From assembly GCA_016702645.1 (NCBI GenBank), contig JADJDP010000022.1, forward strand, positions 1 to 64,000: a DNA stretch of 64,000 nt. The letters are read 5' to 3'. Numbering within the stretch: position 1 is the stretch's first letter; the number at the start of each line of letters is the position of its first letter. The notes under the pieces are model-generated. The model worked only from the letters and a program-made list of their open reading frames with translations, ran no database searches and was not told the DNA's origin. The stretch comes from Flavobacteriales bacterium (GTDB taxonomy: Bacteria; Bacteroidota; Bacteroidia; Flavobacteriales_F; PHOS-HE28). The position numbers were made by a program, and so were the translations under genes. Shown here one piece after another: positions 27,465-37,716 of the stretch.

Positions 27465-27824
27465 ATGCCGCATGTACTGCTGATCGAGGACGACGCCCTG
27501 GTGCGTAAGCTGCTGGAGAAGCGATTGATAGCTGCGGGTTGGCAGGTTACCGCTTTGCGCGATGGTCGTGAACTCGTGCAGCAGTTGAACGGACTGTCCC
27601 TCGACCTCATACTCATCGATCTCGGCCTTCCCCATGTGGACGGCCTCACTTTGGTGGAAGAGATACGTGCTCACGGTATCACCACGCAGGTGATGGTGCT
27701 CACCGCCTACGACCTCCCACACCTGCACGCCACGGTGCGCAGCACCGGCGCCAACGACTTGGTGCAGAAGCCCTATGACCAGGAGGAACTGATCGAGCGC
27801 ATGCAGCGTTTGATCGCGGCATAG
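27465..27824 (+). CDS. Single-domain response regulator (receiver only)
   Basis: 119 residues forming one receiver domain: acidic pair LLIEDD near residue 8, phospho-acceptor Asp in LDLILIDLGLPHVDG near 51, the conserved Thr in VLTAYD near 80, and the Lys in LVQKPYD near 102. There is no output domain. It starts 59 bases after rseP on the same strand and ends 27 bases before the FAD oxidoreductase. Such lone receivers relay phosphate or bind target proteins. Its kinase cannot be identified from context; the orphan NtrY-like kinase is 24 kb away. Confidence 0.92.
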   Translation: MPHVLLIEDDALVRKLLEKRLIAAGWQVTALRDGRELVQQLNGLSLDLILIDLGLPHVDGLTLVEEIRAHGITTQVMVLTAYDLPHLHATVRSTGANDLVQKPYDQEELIERMQRLIAA

Positions 27825-27851
27825 CAGCGCTCAAAGGCGAACTTCGCCTCC

Positions 27852-28880
27852 GTGTTGCACACCCATGACGTTCTCATCATAGGCCGGGGCTTGGCAGGTA
27901 CCGTACTGAGCGAGACGCTTGCCGATGCAGGCCTTCGCGTGATGATCTTCGATGCGCAGCTGCCCGGTCGTGCGAGTGCCGTGGCCACCGGGATCGTCAA
28001 CCCCATCGTGCTGCGACGCACCGTTCCGAGTTGGCGTGCCTCGGAAATGCTGGCGATCGCGGGTGCGTTCTACCGGGAACTCGAATTGGACTACGAGGCG
28101 TCGTTCTGGCATCCCATGCCGCTGGTGGAGCTCTTCCCAACGGCACAAGAGGCGGGACTCTGGCATATGCGCATGAAGGAGGAGGAATTCTCCCGCTTGC
28201 TCGCTGTGGGACCCGGCGATGATCCTGCCATAGCGCAATTGCCACAACCGTATGGCAGCGGAGTGGTGAAGCGTTGCGCTTGGCTCGACATTCCCACGCT
28301 CCTTCGATTGCACAGGGAGCGGTGGATCAAGGCCGGTGCGTTGGAGGCGCGCAGCGTGAGGGATGCCGATGTGCGAACAACGAGCGAAGGAGTGGAGATC
28401 GATGGGCATAGCGCACCGATCTTGATCCGTTGTGCCGGCCCCTTCCAGCCGATGGAAGGTCTGGTGCCCGTGCGCGGTGAAGGACTCACGGTGCGTATGC
28501 CCGGACTGGCCCTTCGCTCCATGGTGCACCGCGGCTTGTTCTTGCTGCCGGTGGGCGACGAGACCTATCGCGCGGGGGCCACGTTCGCGTGGGACGATGT
28601 CTGGAGCGGTCCAACGCAAAAAGGACGGGACCACCTCATGGACAAGCTCACGCGCCTATGGAGCGGCGAGATCGAAGTGCTCGATCACTGGGCAGGTGTG
28701 CGTCCTGCCGCCCAGGATCGGCGCCCGATACTGGGGCGGATGAACGGACATGAAGCGGTCTTCACCGGGCTGGGATCACGAGGGGCCCTGCTGGCACCAT
28801 GGTGTGCTGCACACTTGTTGGAGCATGTCACCAAAGGCGCATCCATCGATCCGGAAGTGAACGCGGCGCGCTTTCGCTGA
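27852..28880 (+). CDS. FAD-dependent D-amino-acid/glycine oxidase-like oxidoreductase
   Basis: 342 residues from a GTG start (a TTG one codon later is possible). The N-terminal dinucleotide fold is VLIIGRGLAGTVLSETLADAG (GxGxxG). Later come ATGIVNPIVLRR, an RCAGPF segment near 200, and a C-terminal HWAGVRPAAQDRRPILG and GLGSRGALLAPW, the flavin-contacting end of the DAO family. It should oxidise a small amine or amino acid; the substrate is not evident and the neighbours do not point to a pathway. The length is slightly short of typical glycine oxidases. The frame is intact. Confidence 0.85.
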   Translation: MLHTHDVLIIGRGLAGTVLSETLADAGLRVMIFDAQLPGRASAVATGIVNPIVLRRTVPSWRASEMLAIAGAFYRELELDYEASFWHPMPLVELFPTAQEAGLWHMRMKEEEFSRLLAVGPGDDPAIAQLPQPYGSGVVKRCAWLDIPTLLRLHRERWIKAGALEARSVRDADVRTTSEGVEIDGHSAPILIRCAGPFQPMEGLVPVRGEGLTVRMPGLALRSMVHRGLFLLPVGDETYRAGATFAWDDVWSGPTQKGRDHLMDKLTRLWSGEIEVLDHWAGVRPAAQDRRPILGRMNGHEAVFTGLGSRGALLAPWCAAHLLEHVTKGASIDPEVNAARFR

Positions 28881-31800
28881 TCAACGCGATTTCTGTTTTC
28901 CGAGCGCGAGCTTTGCGCCCCGTTGATAGTTCAATCTCATGGTCCATTCCTTCCGTTCTTCCACTCTCTACTTCTTCGCGTTCTTCCTGCTCGTTGCTTG
29001 TGGCGGTTCCCGCAACAGCGTGAAGAACAATGCGTCCGGGACCGATCATCGCTGGACGGTGATCGATTCGCTGGTGAACATCGGCCAGTATGCCACGGCG
29101 TTGGAGAAGGTGGAAGCACTTCGGATCGAAGCGGCAGGTACCGGAGATTGGCGTACCGAATTCCGCACATGGGTACGCCGCAGTGAGTACCAATTGATGA
29201 CAGGCGTGGAGCGCAGGACGATCCTTGCGGAGATGGACGACCGTGCGAACACGGCCGCCACGCCATTGGCGCAGCTGCTCCATAGTGTGCGTGCCGAGGG
29301 TTGGTGGAACTACTACCGCGATGAACGCTGGACGATCCTCGAGCGCACCGAGCTGGGCGGTGTTGGGGGCGACGACCCGGAGACATGGACCCAGCAACGT
29401 TTCATGGCCGAGGTGATAGGCGCTTTCCGCGCTTCGCTGGAACCGTACGATACGCTTGTGCAGATCCCTGTGGGCGAACTGGCCGGCCTGTTGCAAGGTG
29501 ATACGGCCACACGAACGCTACGCGACAAGCTCTACGATCTGCTGGCGCAGCGCGCGTTGGCCGTCTTTACCGACCCTGAAACACGTATCACCGAACCAGC
29601 TTGGCGCTTCCAGTTGGACAATGCGAGCTGGTTCGACCTCTTCGATCCCTTCGCGTGGCGCAAGCTCAACCATCGCGACAGCACCGCTTGGGAGTTCCAA
29701 GCCATGCGAACGTTCCAGCATCTCGAGCGGTCCCACCTCGACGACGACAAGCTCGATGCGTACGTGGATGTGGTGATGCAACGCCTAGCCCATGTGCGCC
29801 AATACAGCACCTTGTCCAACAAGGACAGCCTGTACCTCGCTGCATTGGAACTGCTACGCACGCGCGTGCCCTACGATGCCTGCGAAGCAGAGGTGATGGT
29901 CGCCATGGCCAGATGGCATGAAGAACAAAGCTCTCGGTACGACCGGCTTGCTGGTGTTGCGTTCAAGGACGAACGACGCACGGCGCTCGACCTGTGCACT
30001 TCCGCGATCACCAAATGGCCGGGTTCCTTCGGGGCGCGTAATTCGCTTGCAATGAAGTCGCGGCTCGAGCGCACGAACCTGCAGGTACGCTCGGAGGAGG
30101 CGGTGCCGGCTGTCAAGCCCTTCCGCGTTGCACTGCAGTTCACCAACGCCAAGCAAGTATGGCTGCGTGTGGTTAAGGACCCATTGGACCCGAACCTGGC
30201 GCAGCGATGGGACCGGGATCACGACCGGTTCCTCACCACGGAGAGGCCCGAGCGCGGTTGGACGGTTGCCCTACCCGATGATGGTGACCTCAACGAACAC
30301 GTTGTTGAACTTCCCGTCGAGGGGCTTCCCTTCGGACGATATGCGGTGCTTGTGTGCAACACACCGGACTTTCGCGCGGGTACCGATGTGATCAGCTGGT
30401 GCAATGTGCAGGTGACCAACCTCGCCGTGGTGCAACGTCAGCACGGTACCGAAGTCGACCTGCTCGTCGTCGATCGCACAACAGGCAAACCGAAAGGAGG
30501 GGTGAAAGCGGCGACCTATGTGCGCAACGTGGACCACACGGCGACAGAGCGGCTCATTGGGATTGCCGACTTTGTTACGGACAGCGATGGTATGGTACGC
30601 ACGAACCTGGCGGATCGGCAGGGTGAGGTACGTTGGTGGCTGGAGGATGGTGATGATCGTTTGATGGGCGCTCCGTTCTGGGTATACGGCCACTCCGACG
30701 AGCACCAGTCCGATAGCCTCCGCCTTTTTCTTTTCACTGATCGCGCCGTTTACCGCCCCGGCCAGGAGCTGTTCGTCAAAGGCATCGCGACGGTGAAGCG
30801 TGGAGGAGGCACCGAGGTGAAGCGCGGCCATTCCGGCATGTTGCAATTCATCGGGGCCAATGGTGAGGTGATCGATTCGCTGAAGTACACCACCGATGCC
30901 TTCGGCTCGTTCAGCGCACGCCTGACCATCCCGCTCGGAGGGCTCACGGGAATGTGCCAAGCTGATCACCGATCACGCGCAGAAGATGGTGCGCATCGAA
31001 GAGTACAAGCGCCCGCTGTTCGAAGTGACCTTCGAGCCGATCACGACCACGCCCGAACTTGGCGGGGAGGCAACCGTGACGGGCATGGCGAAGAGCTACG
31101 CGGGAGCGCCGCTCGATGGAGCCAGCGTGAAATACACGGTAACGCGCAGTGCGAACATGCCCTGGTGGTGTGGCTGGAACTGGCGCGGATTGCCCTGGGG
31201 GCGCAGTACGGAGATCGCCAGTGGATCAACCACCTGCGATGCGACCGGGAAGTTCAAGGTCACCTTCCTTGCGCAGGCCGACAATGTCTTCTCGCGCGAT
31301 GCCGATCCCTCCTTCACCTACACGGTGGAAGCGTGGGCCACGGACATCAATGGCGAGACGCAAACATCGAGCACATCGCTGACCGTGGGTTACCGTACAG
31401 TGGACATCACCATCGATCTGGGTGATGCCTTGGATCGCTCAACGGCCGACAGCTTGGGAGTGCGTGTGACCAATTTGAACGGGCAGCCGGTCGACCTTCC
31501 CTTTGATGTGCGCATCACGCGATTGATGCAGCCTCCGGGTGGTGTGAAACGAGAGCGCATGTGGGAGCGCCCCGATCGTTTTGTGATAACGGCAGTACAG
31601 CACGACTCGCTTTTCCCCGGCGAGGTGTACGACAATGAGAACGACCCGGCCACTTGGGTGGCCATAGGGGATGTGGCCACATTGCACAGTGGTCCTGCGC
31701 GCGGCAAAGCGATCCCGTTGCGAACAGTTCGAGACCTCGAGGTGGGCACGTATCGCCTTGTTGTGAGTACTGTGGATCCCGGTGGTCGTGAGTTGACGGT

Positions 31801-33261
31801 GCAGAAGGTGATCACGCTCTTCGATCCCGAGATCCAGAACACTGGGTTTGAGAACGAGGTCTTCCATGTGGAAGTGGTGAAAGGCTCGAGCGAACCCGGC
31901 GAGAAGGCCGTGTTGCTACTGAGCAGCGCCCTACCGGAGTGCCGTGTGCTCATGGAGGTGGAACGTGAGGACGCCATCGTTGTGCGGCGACCCTTCACCT
32001 TGCGCAAAGGACAGCAGCGGGTGGAGCTTCCCGTCCTTGAAACCGATCGTGGAGGTTTCACAGTGCATTTCGTATGCATGGAGCGAGGTCGCGACCACAA
32101 CCGCCAGCAGTACATCGACGTGCCGTGGAGCAACAAACAGCTGCAGGTCGAATGGATGAGCTTCCGCGACAAGCTCTTACCGGGCTCCAAGGAAGAGTGG
32201 CGATTGAAGATCACCGGACCGAAGAAGGAGAATGTTGCCGCGCAGGTGCTCGCCGCGATGTACGACGCCTCGCTCGATCAGTTCGCCATGCCGGACTGGT
32301 GGATGCAGGTGTGGATGAACAACTACCCGAAAAGAGGATGGGGCCGCTGTGAACCTACAGGAGCAGGTAACTCCCAGTCCATTCATGTGCAGAGCGGCTG
32401 GGTCGGCGACAGCACGCGCAACTACGTGCGCTTGATCGGTGATGACGGAGGATCTGCTCGGCTTGAGCGGACGTTATCGCAATTTCCGCGGATCGGTCTC
32501 GAGGGGCGGTGAGCGAGAGGAGACGATGAGCCTTGGCTATTTCGATATTGGCGGTGATAGCATGAACGGGCTGGCCGAGGTCGCAGCGGTGCCGGTGGAC
32601 CAAAGAGGAAAACTGGGAGAGGACGATGATGAAGCACAGAACACGACCAAGTCGGGAACAGGTGGCCCGGCATTGCGCACCGACTTCCGCGAAACGGCCT
32701 TCTTCTTCCCGGACCTGCTGACCGATCGCGATGGCAACGTGGTGCTGCGCTTCACCATGCCCGATGCGCTCACGCGCTGGAACTTCATGGGCCTTGCGCA
32801 CACCAAGGAGTTGCAGCTAGCGCAGTTCAACCGATCCACGATCACGCAGAAGCCGTTGATGGTGGCGCCCAACCTGCCGCGCTTCCTGCGCAAGGGCGAT
32901 CGCATCGTACTCACCGCCAAGGTCAACGTGATCGAAGGTGGCATTGTGAATGGTGGTGCGAAACTGGAACTCTTCGATCCGTACACGAACAAGGCCATCA
33001 ACGGAGCGTTCGCGCTCGCGAAGAACGAACGCTCCTTCACCGCCGCCCCGGGACGAAGCGCGAACGTTTCTTGGAACATCCAGGTGCCCGAAGGAGTTGA
33101 TGCGGTTGCCGTGCGGATCACCGCAGGGGCATCGGGCATGAAGGATGGCGAGGAACGTATGCTGCCGATCCTCACGGACAGGGTGCTCGTGACCGAGAGT
33201 GTTCCGCTTTCCATCACCAAGGCCGGAACGAAGTCGTTCTCCCTGCCGAACCTGCTCGCTT

Positions 33262-33287
33262 GTCGCCCTGAGCCTGCCGAAGGGCAA
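33262..33287 (+). repeat. Dispersed palindromic repeat, copy 4, inside the macroglobulin gene
   Basis: GTCGCCCTGAGC then CTGCCGAAGGGCAA. It is read in frame as part of ACRPEPAEGQT between two conserved stretches of the protein, adding about nine residues without breaking translation. Confidence 0.7.
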
Positions 33288-34425
33288 ACACTACAGCATC
33301 GCTCCCTCACCTTGGAGTACACGCCCAACCCGGCGTGGTATGCTGTGCAGGCGCTACCGTATTTGATGGAGTTCCCGCACGAATGTGCCGAACAGATCTT
33401 CAGCCGCTACTATGCCAACCACCTTGCAGCACACATCGTGAGCGAGCGTCCGGTGGTCAAGAAGGTGTTCGAAGCGTGGAGCAAAGGGACCCCCGGTAAC
33501 GAGGGTGCGTTCCTGAGCGCACTGGAGAAGAACCCGGAATTGAAAGGAGTGCTTTTGGAGGAAACGCCCTGGGTGATGAACGCGAAGGATGAAGGAGAGC
33601 GCAAACGACGTATCGCACTGTTCTTCGACCTGCACCGCATGGCCAACGAGGAATCCGCTGCCATGAAGAAGCTGGCGGACATGCAACTGCGCAACGGCGC
33701 CTGGCCATGGTGGAGCGGCATGCAGCCATCGCGCTACATCACCCAGCACATCGTGGCGGGCTTTGGGCACTTGCAGCAATTGGGTGCGTTGGATACGGAT
33801 CCCGACAGTGAAGCCGGTCGCATGGTGCGCAATGCGGTAACATGGCTGGATGAACAAGTTGAGGAAGATCATCAGCGCATGCGTCGTGAGTTCACCCTTC
33901 AAGGGCGATACGCTACCCATGCCCTCGGCCGAGGACCTCCACTACCTGTACGCGCGAAGTTGCTTCCCTCAAATACCAGTGGGGCGTAAGAAGAACAGCG
34001 CCGTTGAGTTCATCATGGGTCACGCGAAGGACAACTGGACGCGCTTCGGTATGCAGGAGCAGGCGATGATCGCGCTCGCGCTCTCGCGGCTGGAGAAGGA
34101 CAGTGCGATCCCGAAGCTGATCACCAACTCGCTTGCACAGCGCGCTACCATGAGCGAGGAACTGGGCATGTACTGGAAGGACTTCCGGGCAGGCTACCAT
34201 TGGAACGAGTTCCCCACGGAAATGCACGCGCTCATGATCGAAGCCTTCGACCAGGTGGCCCAGGATCAGGAGAAGGTGGATGCCCTGCGGCAATACCTGT
34301 TGAAGCTGAAGCAGACCACCGCTTGGAAGACGACCAAGGCCACGGCGGATGCTTGCTACGCACTGCTGCTTGCCGGTGATGACTGGCTTGCAGCGAAGGA
34401 GCCACCCGTGATCACAGTAGGTAAT

Positions 34426-34452
34426 GTCACCCTGAGATCGCCGAAGGGTGAT
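34426..34452 (+). repeat. Dispersed palindromic repeat, copy 5 (diverged), inside the macroglobulin gene
   Basis: GTCACCCTGAGA then TCGCCGAAGGGTGAT. The ends GTCACCCT/AGGGTGA(T) are preserved; the middle differs from the other copies. It is read in frame as VTLRSPKGD. Confidence 0.55.
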
Positions 34453-35198
34453 AACGCCGAAGCCGGTACGGGCTATTTCGAACAGACCTGGCCCGGCAGT
34501 GAAGTGGAACCCGCAATGGGACAAGTGACGGTTACCACCACAAGCGACGGTGTGCAATGGGGGGCTCTTCACTGGCAGTACTTCGAGCAAATGGACAAGG
34601 TCAAAGCGCACGAAAGCCCCTTCAGCTTGCAGAGACAAGTGATGCTGAACGAGCAGACGGAGGGCGGCGCCCGTCTTGTCGCACTCGACACCTCACGCCC
34701 GTTGAAGCCCGGCGATAAGCTCACCGTTCGCATGGAACTGCGCACGGACCGCTACCTCGATCTGGTGCACCTGAAGGACCTGCATGCCGCGGGGCTTGAC
34801 GCAACGCAAGCGTTGAGCGGTTACCAATGGAAGGGAGGTCTGGGGTACTACTTGAGCATCCGGGATGCGGCCATGCACTTCTTCTTCGATCGCATCGCTC
34901 CGGGTACTTACGTGTTCGAGTACGACCTGAAGGTGACACATGCAGGTGCTTTCAGCAACGGTATTACGAGCGTGGAGTGCATGTATGCGCCGGAGTTCTC
35001 CTCGCACAGCGAAGGCCTGCGCATCGAGGTGAAGGAGTGAGGCTCCTAAGGTGGAACTGTCGGCCGTGTACCCGGTCGTGGTGAGCGAATGGTTGGTCGC
35101 ATCCGGCGCGTACCGATCTGTTGTGCGTCTCCATTCTCGTGTGCGAACGGTTCGCGGCTCGCTCGATATCGTGGGCTCCGCCACCCGGAACAGGCCGT

Positions 35199-35206
35199 TA
35201 CTTTCG
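35199..35206 (+). promoter_or_regulatory. Candidate -7 box four bases before a lipoprotein start
   Basis: TACTTTCG, followed after CAGC by the ATG at 35211. This would give a leaderless mRNA if transcription starts at the usual distance. Confidence 0.4.
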
Positions 35207-35210
35207 CAGC

Positions 35211-35732
35211 ATGCGTACACCGATCATGCTGCTCCTCGCAGCCACTTTGACCGCTTGTGGCGATGGTAAACAAGAAGCCGCAGAGGCGATGGCGGCACAG
35301 GATAGCACCGCCACCGTATTGTCCGTGGACCTTGCCGCGCAAGACATGCCCCTCTTCGTTGAATTGGGCGATGCCGCCACGCTGGGTGTTGATGCCCCGG
35401 CCGTGAAATGGAACGAGGAGATGGGGCGCGTTGAGGTGTCGGCAGGGGAGCACTTCAGTATCACGATCATGGAGGAGGTGGCCGATATCGCTCGGTTGAA
35501 GTCCGACCTGGACCGCGACATGTTGCAAAAGCACACGGTGACGGAGGAGGCGGCCGACAAGCTCATTTATCGGTCGCAGTTCCCGGATGATGCGCTTGTG
35601 TTCGTTCATTTCTACCAGGTGGTGCAGGCTCAGGGGCGCTCGTTCATTGTTCAGGACAACAGCAGTGGTCGATTCAGCGAGGCGGATATCGCGCGCATGG
35701 CAAAGGCTGTTCGAACGGAGCGGCCGGTGTGA
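35211..35732 (+). CDS. Small lipoprotein of unknown function
   Basis: 173 residues from the ATG at 35211. The signal peptide MRTPIMLLLAATLTACGDG ends in a lipobox, with Cys16 as the lipid site. The mature part is acidic and mixed alpha/beta (VLSVDLAAQDMPLFVELGD, FSITIMEEVADIARLKSDLD, LVFVHFYQVVQAQGRSFIVQD). The late strand-rich segment with a repeated ILE/VAL pattern suggests one compact domain. I do not recognise the family. Its stop overlaps the next start (TGATG), so the DUF1684 gene is probably translated with it. Confidence 0.8.
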   Translation: MRTPIMLLLAATLTACGDGKQEAAEAMAAQDSTATVLSVDLAAQDMPLFVELGDAATLGVDAPAVKWNEEMGRVEVSAGEHFSITIMEEVADIARLKSDLDRDMLQKHTVTEEAADKLIYRSQFPDDALVFVHFYQVVQAQGRSFIVQDNSSGRFSEADIARMAKAVRTERPV

Positions 35733-36334
35733 TGCGCTGCTGGTCCGCTTTCGTCCTTCTGGTCGGTTTGGCTCCCGCTTCTGCGCAGGACGGGCTAGTG
35801 TGGCAGGATAGCCTCCGGGCTTATTGGGACCGGATCAACACCGAATACCGCGATCCAGCCCACAGTCCGCTGCTTCCAGAGGATCGCGCCCACTTCACCG
35901 AACTTGAGCGCTTTGTCCCGGACAGCACCTACCGCGTTCGGGCCGCCTTCAGACCCCGTCAGGGCAGGACCTTCGGCATGAAGACCACAACGGACCGCCT
36001 GCCGACCTACCAAGCCGTGGGGGTTCTGCGCTTCACGATACGGGGCAGGAAGGAGCGCCTTACCGTGTACCGGAACGTGGACCTGTCCACCAAGCCGGAA
36101 TACGTCCATTACCTCTTCATCCCCTTCACCGACCTCACCAATGGGGAAAGCACCTATGGCGGGGGGCGCTATGTGGAATTGACAGGCCCTTTGGGCAAGA
36201 CCGTGGAGTTGGACTTCAACCGGGCCTACAACCCCTATTGTGCCTACGGGGGCCGCTATTCCTGCCCGATACCCCCGGCGGAGAACCACTTGGAAATACC
36301 CGTGGAAGCGGGGGTAAAGGCCTTCGCACACTAG
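35732..36334 (+). CDS. DUF1684 secreted protein
   Basis: 200 residues from the ATG at 35732, which overlaps the previous stop (a GTG three bases earlier is an alternative). A signal peptide ends at about ASAQ, residue 18. The body has the DUF1684 hallmarks: an early helix with SLRAYWDRINTEYRDPAHSPL, FGMKTTTDRLPTYQAVGVLRF, YVHYLFIPFTDLTNGESTYGGGRY, and the Cys-containing end FNRAYNPYCAYGGRYSCPIPPAENHL. The conserved terminal motif suggests a binding or catalytic site, but no function is established. Complete and intact. Confidence 0.88.
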   Translation: MRCWSAFVLLVGLAPASAQDGLVWQDSLRAYWDRINTEYRDPAHSPLLPEDRAHFTELERFVPDSTYRVRAAFRPRQGRTFGMKTTTDRLPTYQAVGVLRFTIRGRKERLTVYRNVDLSTKPEYVHYLFIPFTDLTNGESTYGGGRYVELTGPLGKTVELDFNRAYNPYCAYGGRYSCPIPPAENHLEIPVEAGVKAFAH

Positions 36335-36444
36335 CCCCCATCCTCTTCGCACCGCAACCCCTTGAAGTTCCGGCCGTAAACACGCGCCGTCCGGGTGGAA
36401 CACACGTCCGGAATTCTATCTTCGTCCGCCGAAGTTCCCACGCC

Positions 36445-37233
36445 ATGCGCCTACGATCCCTCTTCATCGCCTCTGTTCTCGCAGCTCCATCGTTCGCCGG
36501 AACCATCGTGCTCGAAGGTCATTACCAAGGCAAGAACCTGTTCATCCAGAATCCTTTCTCCGAGGCAGGGGTCGGTTTTTGTGTGTTCGAGGTCACGGTG
36601 AACGACCAGATCGCCCCGGACGAGATCAACTCCAGCGCCTTCGAACTGGACTTGAACAACTTCGGCCTCAAACCGGGGGATGCGGTGGTGGTGAAGGTGC
36701 GCCACAAGGACGGATGCACTCCTGTGATCCTGAATCCGGAAGTGCTCAAGCCCAAGAGCACCTTCGACATCCTTAACCAGAGCATCGGCACGGATGGTGT
36801 CTATCGCTGGACCGCTACGAACGAGACCGGCGAGCTGCCTTACATCGTGGAACAGAAGCGCTGGAACAAATGGGTGAAGGTGGGTGAGGTGATGGGGTCC
36901 GGCCGCCCAGGTGAGCACACGTACGAGTTCAAGGTGACCCCGCACCAAGGGGAGAACACCTTCCGTGTCAAGCAGGTGGACCTCACGCGTCGCGCGCGCT
37001 TCAGCCAAGACGTCAAATACACCGACCCGAGCGTGCTGCCGGTTACCTGGGGTCCTGTGAAACCCAAGGACGAGATCGTTTTCAGCGCAAGTACGCTGTA
37101 CGAGATCTATGACCAGTACGGCAACATCGTGAAGCGGGGCTATGCTTCGCGGATCGATATCGCCACGCTGAAGAAGGACCTCTACTACCTCAACTACGAC
37201 AACAAGACCGGCGAGACCTTCCTCAAGCGCTGA
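36445..37233 (+). CDS. Secreted protein with type IX sorting-like C-terminal strand pair
   Basis: 262 residues from the ATG at 36445. The signal peptide runs to about FAG, residue 18. The middle is beta-rich (GTIVLEGHYQGKNLFIQNPF, FCVFEVTVNDQI, DAVVVKVRHKDGC), then an FN3-like segment from about 120 (YRWTATNETGELPYIVEQKRW, HTYEFKVTPHQGENTFRVKQVD). The last 65 residues (TLYEIYDQYGNIVKRGYAS, LKKDLYYLNYDNKTGETFLKR) resemble a type A T9SS sorting domain, with the expected K-x-L-Y-Y-L strand and basic end. This fits secretion by the gliding-type system. A TATCTTCG box lies 20 bases upstream and an intrinsic terminator 16 bases downstream. Confidence 0.8.
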   Translation: MRLRSLFIASVLAAPSFAGTIVLEGHYQGKNLFIQNPFSEAGVGFCVFEVTVNDQIAPDEINSSAFELDLNNFGLKPGDAVVVKVRHKDGCTPVILNPEVLKPKSTFDILNQSIGTDGVYRWTATNETGELPYIVEQKRWNKWVKVGEVMGSGRPGEHTYEFKVTPHQGENTFRVKQVDLTRRARFSQDVKYTDPSVLPVTWGPVKPKDEIVFSASTLYEIYDQYGNIVKRGYASRIDIATLKKDLYYLNYDNKTGETFLKR

Positions 37234-37248
37234 TCATCGACCATCAAC

Positions 37249-37296
37249 GAACCCCTGTCACCCTGAGCTTGTCGAGGGGGACAGGGGTTCTTTTTT
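37249..37296 (+). terminator. Intrinsic terminator built around dispersed repeat copy 6
   Basis: A perfect 11-bp inverted repeat, GAACCCCTGTC / GACAGGGGTTC, encloses the repeat core and is followed by TTTTTT. It begins 15 bases after the stop of the upstream gene. This is the clearest rho-independent terminator in the window. Confidence 0.85.
37257..37282 (+). repeat. Dispersed palindromic repeat, copy 6, forming the terminator head
   Basis: GTCACCCTGAGC then TTGTCGAGGGGGAC. It differs from copy 1 by a G-rich 3' side and lies inside the terminator stem-loop. Confidence 0.75.
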
Positions 37297-37311
37297 GAAC
37301 CCAAATCGACC

Positions 37312-37716
37312 ATGACCCGCATCGAACACATCGGCATCGCCGTGAAGGACCTCGCTGCCGCCGAGGAGATCTATGCCCGCTTGTTGGGCGTTCCCAGCTA
37401 CAAGCGTGAGGCTGTGGAGAGCGAGGGGGTGATCACCTCCTTTTTCAAGACCGGGCCGAACAAGATCGAACTGCTGGAGAGCACGAAGGCCGACGGACCC
37501 ATTGCCAAGGCGATCGACAAGCGGGGTGAGGGGATCCACCACATCGCGTTCGAAGTTGCGGACATCCGTGCGGAAATGGACCGCCTGAAAGCGGAGGGCT
37601 TCATCCTTTTGAACGAGGAACCCAAGCGCGGCGCGGACAACAAGCTCGTGTGCTTCGTGCACCCCAAGAGCGCCAACGGCGTGCTCGTCGAGTTGTGCCA
37701 GGAGAACCCGGAGTGA
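37312..37716 (+). CDS. mce: Methylmalonyl-CoA epimerase
   Basis: 134 residues with the vicinal oxygen chelate fold in two halves. The metal ligands are visible: IEHIGIAVKD with the first His near residue 5, EGIHHIAFEV with a His near 75, and the Glu in LVELCQE near 128. FFKTGPNKIELLEST near 50 fits the family. It interconverts (R)- and (S)-methylmalonyl-CoA on the route from propionyl-CoA to succinyl-CoA. The mutase genes are not in this window. Its stop is directly adjacent to the stop of the convergent membrane protein gene. Confidence 0.95.
   Translation: MTRIEHIGIAVKDLAAAEEIYARLLGVPSYKREAVESEGVITSFFKTGPNKIELLESTKADGPIAKAIDKRGEGIHHIAFEVADIRAEMDRLKAEGFILLNEEPKRGADNKLVCFVHPKSANGVLVELCQENPE

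Larger units (their letters stand above)
28939..35040 (+). pseudogene. Alpha-2-macroglobulin-family lipoprotein (YfaS-like), three frameshifts
   Basis: Four overlapping frames (28939, 30986, 32439 and 33850 onward) give one protein of about 2,030 residues. The N-terminus is a lipoprotein signal (FLLVACGGS, Cys21). Macroglobulin-like beta domains follow, including an MG2-type segment (LFTDRAVYRPGQELFVKGIA). Next is the A2M domain (RTDFRETAFFFPDLLTDRDG) and a helical thioester domain in which HECAEQIFSRYYAN carries a C-x-E-Q motif, so a thioester is possible. Such proteins trap proteases in the periplasm or at the surface and are often paired with a penicillin-binding protein 1C, which is absent here. 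The breaks lie near 30955, 32440 and 33900 and are each one extra base. Two dispersed repeats sit in frame within the coding region. Confidence 0.85.
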
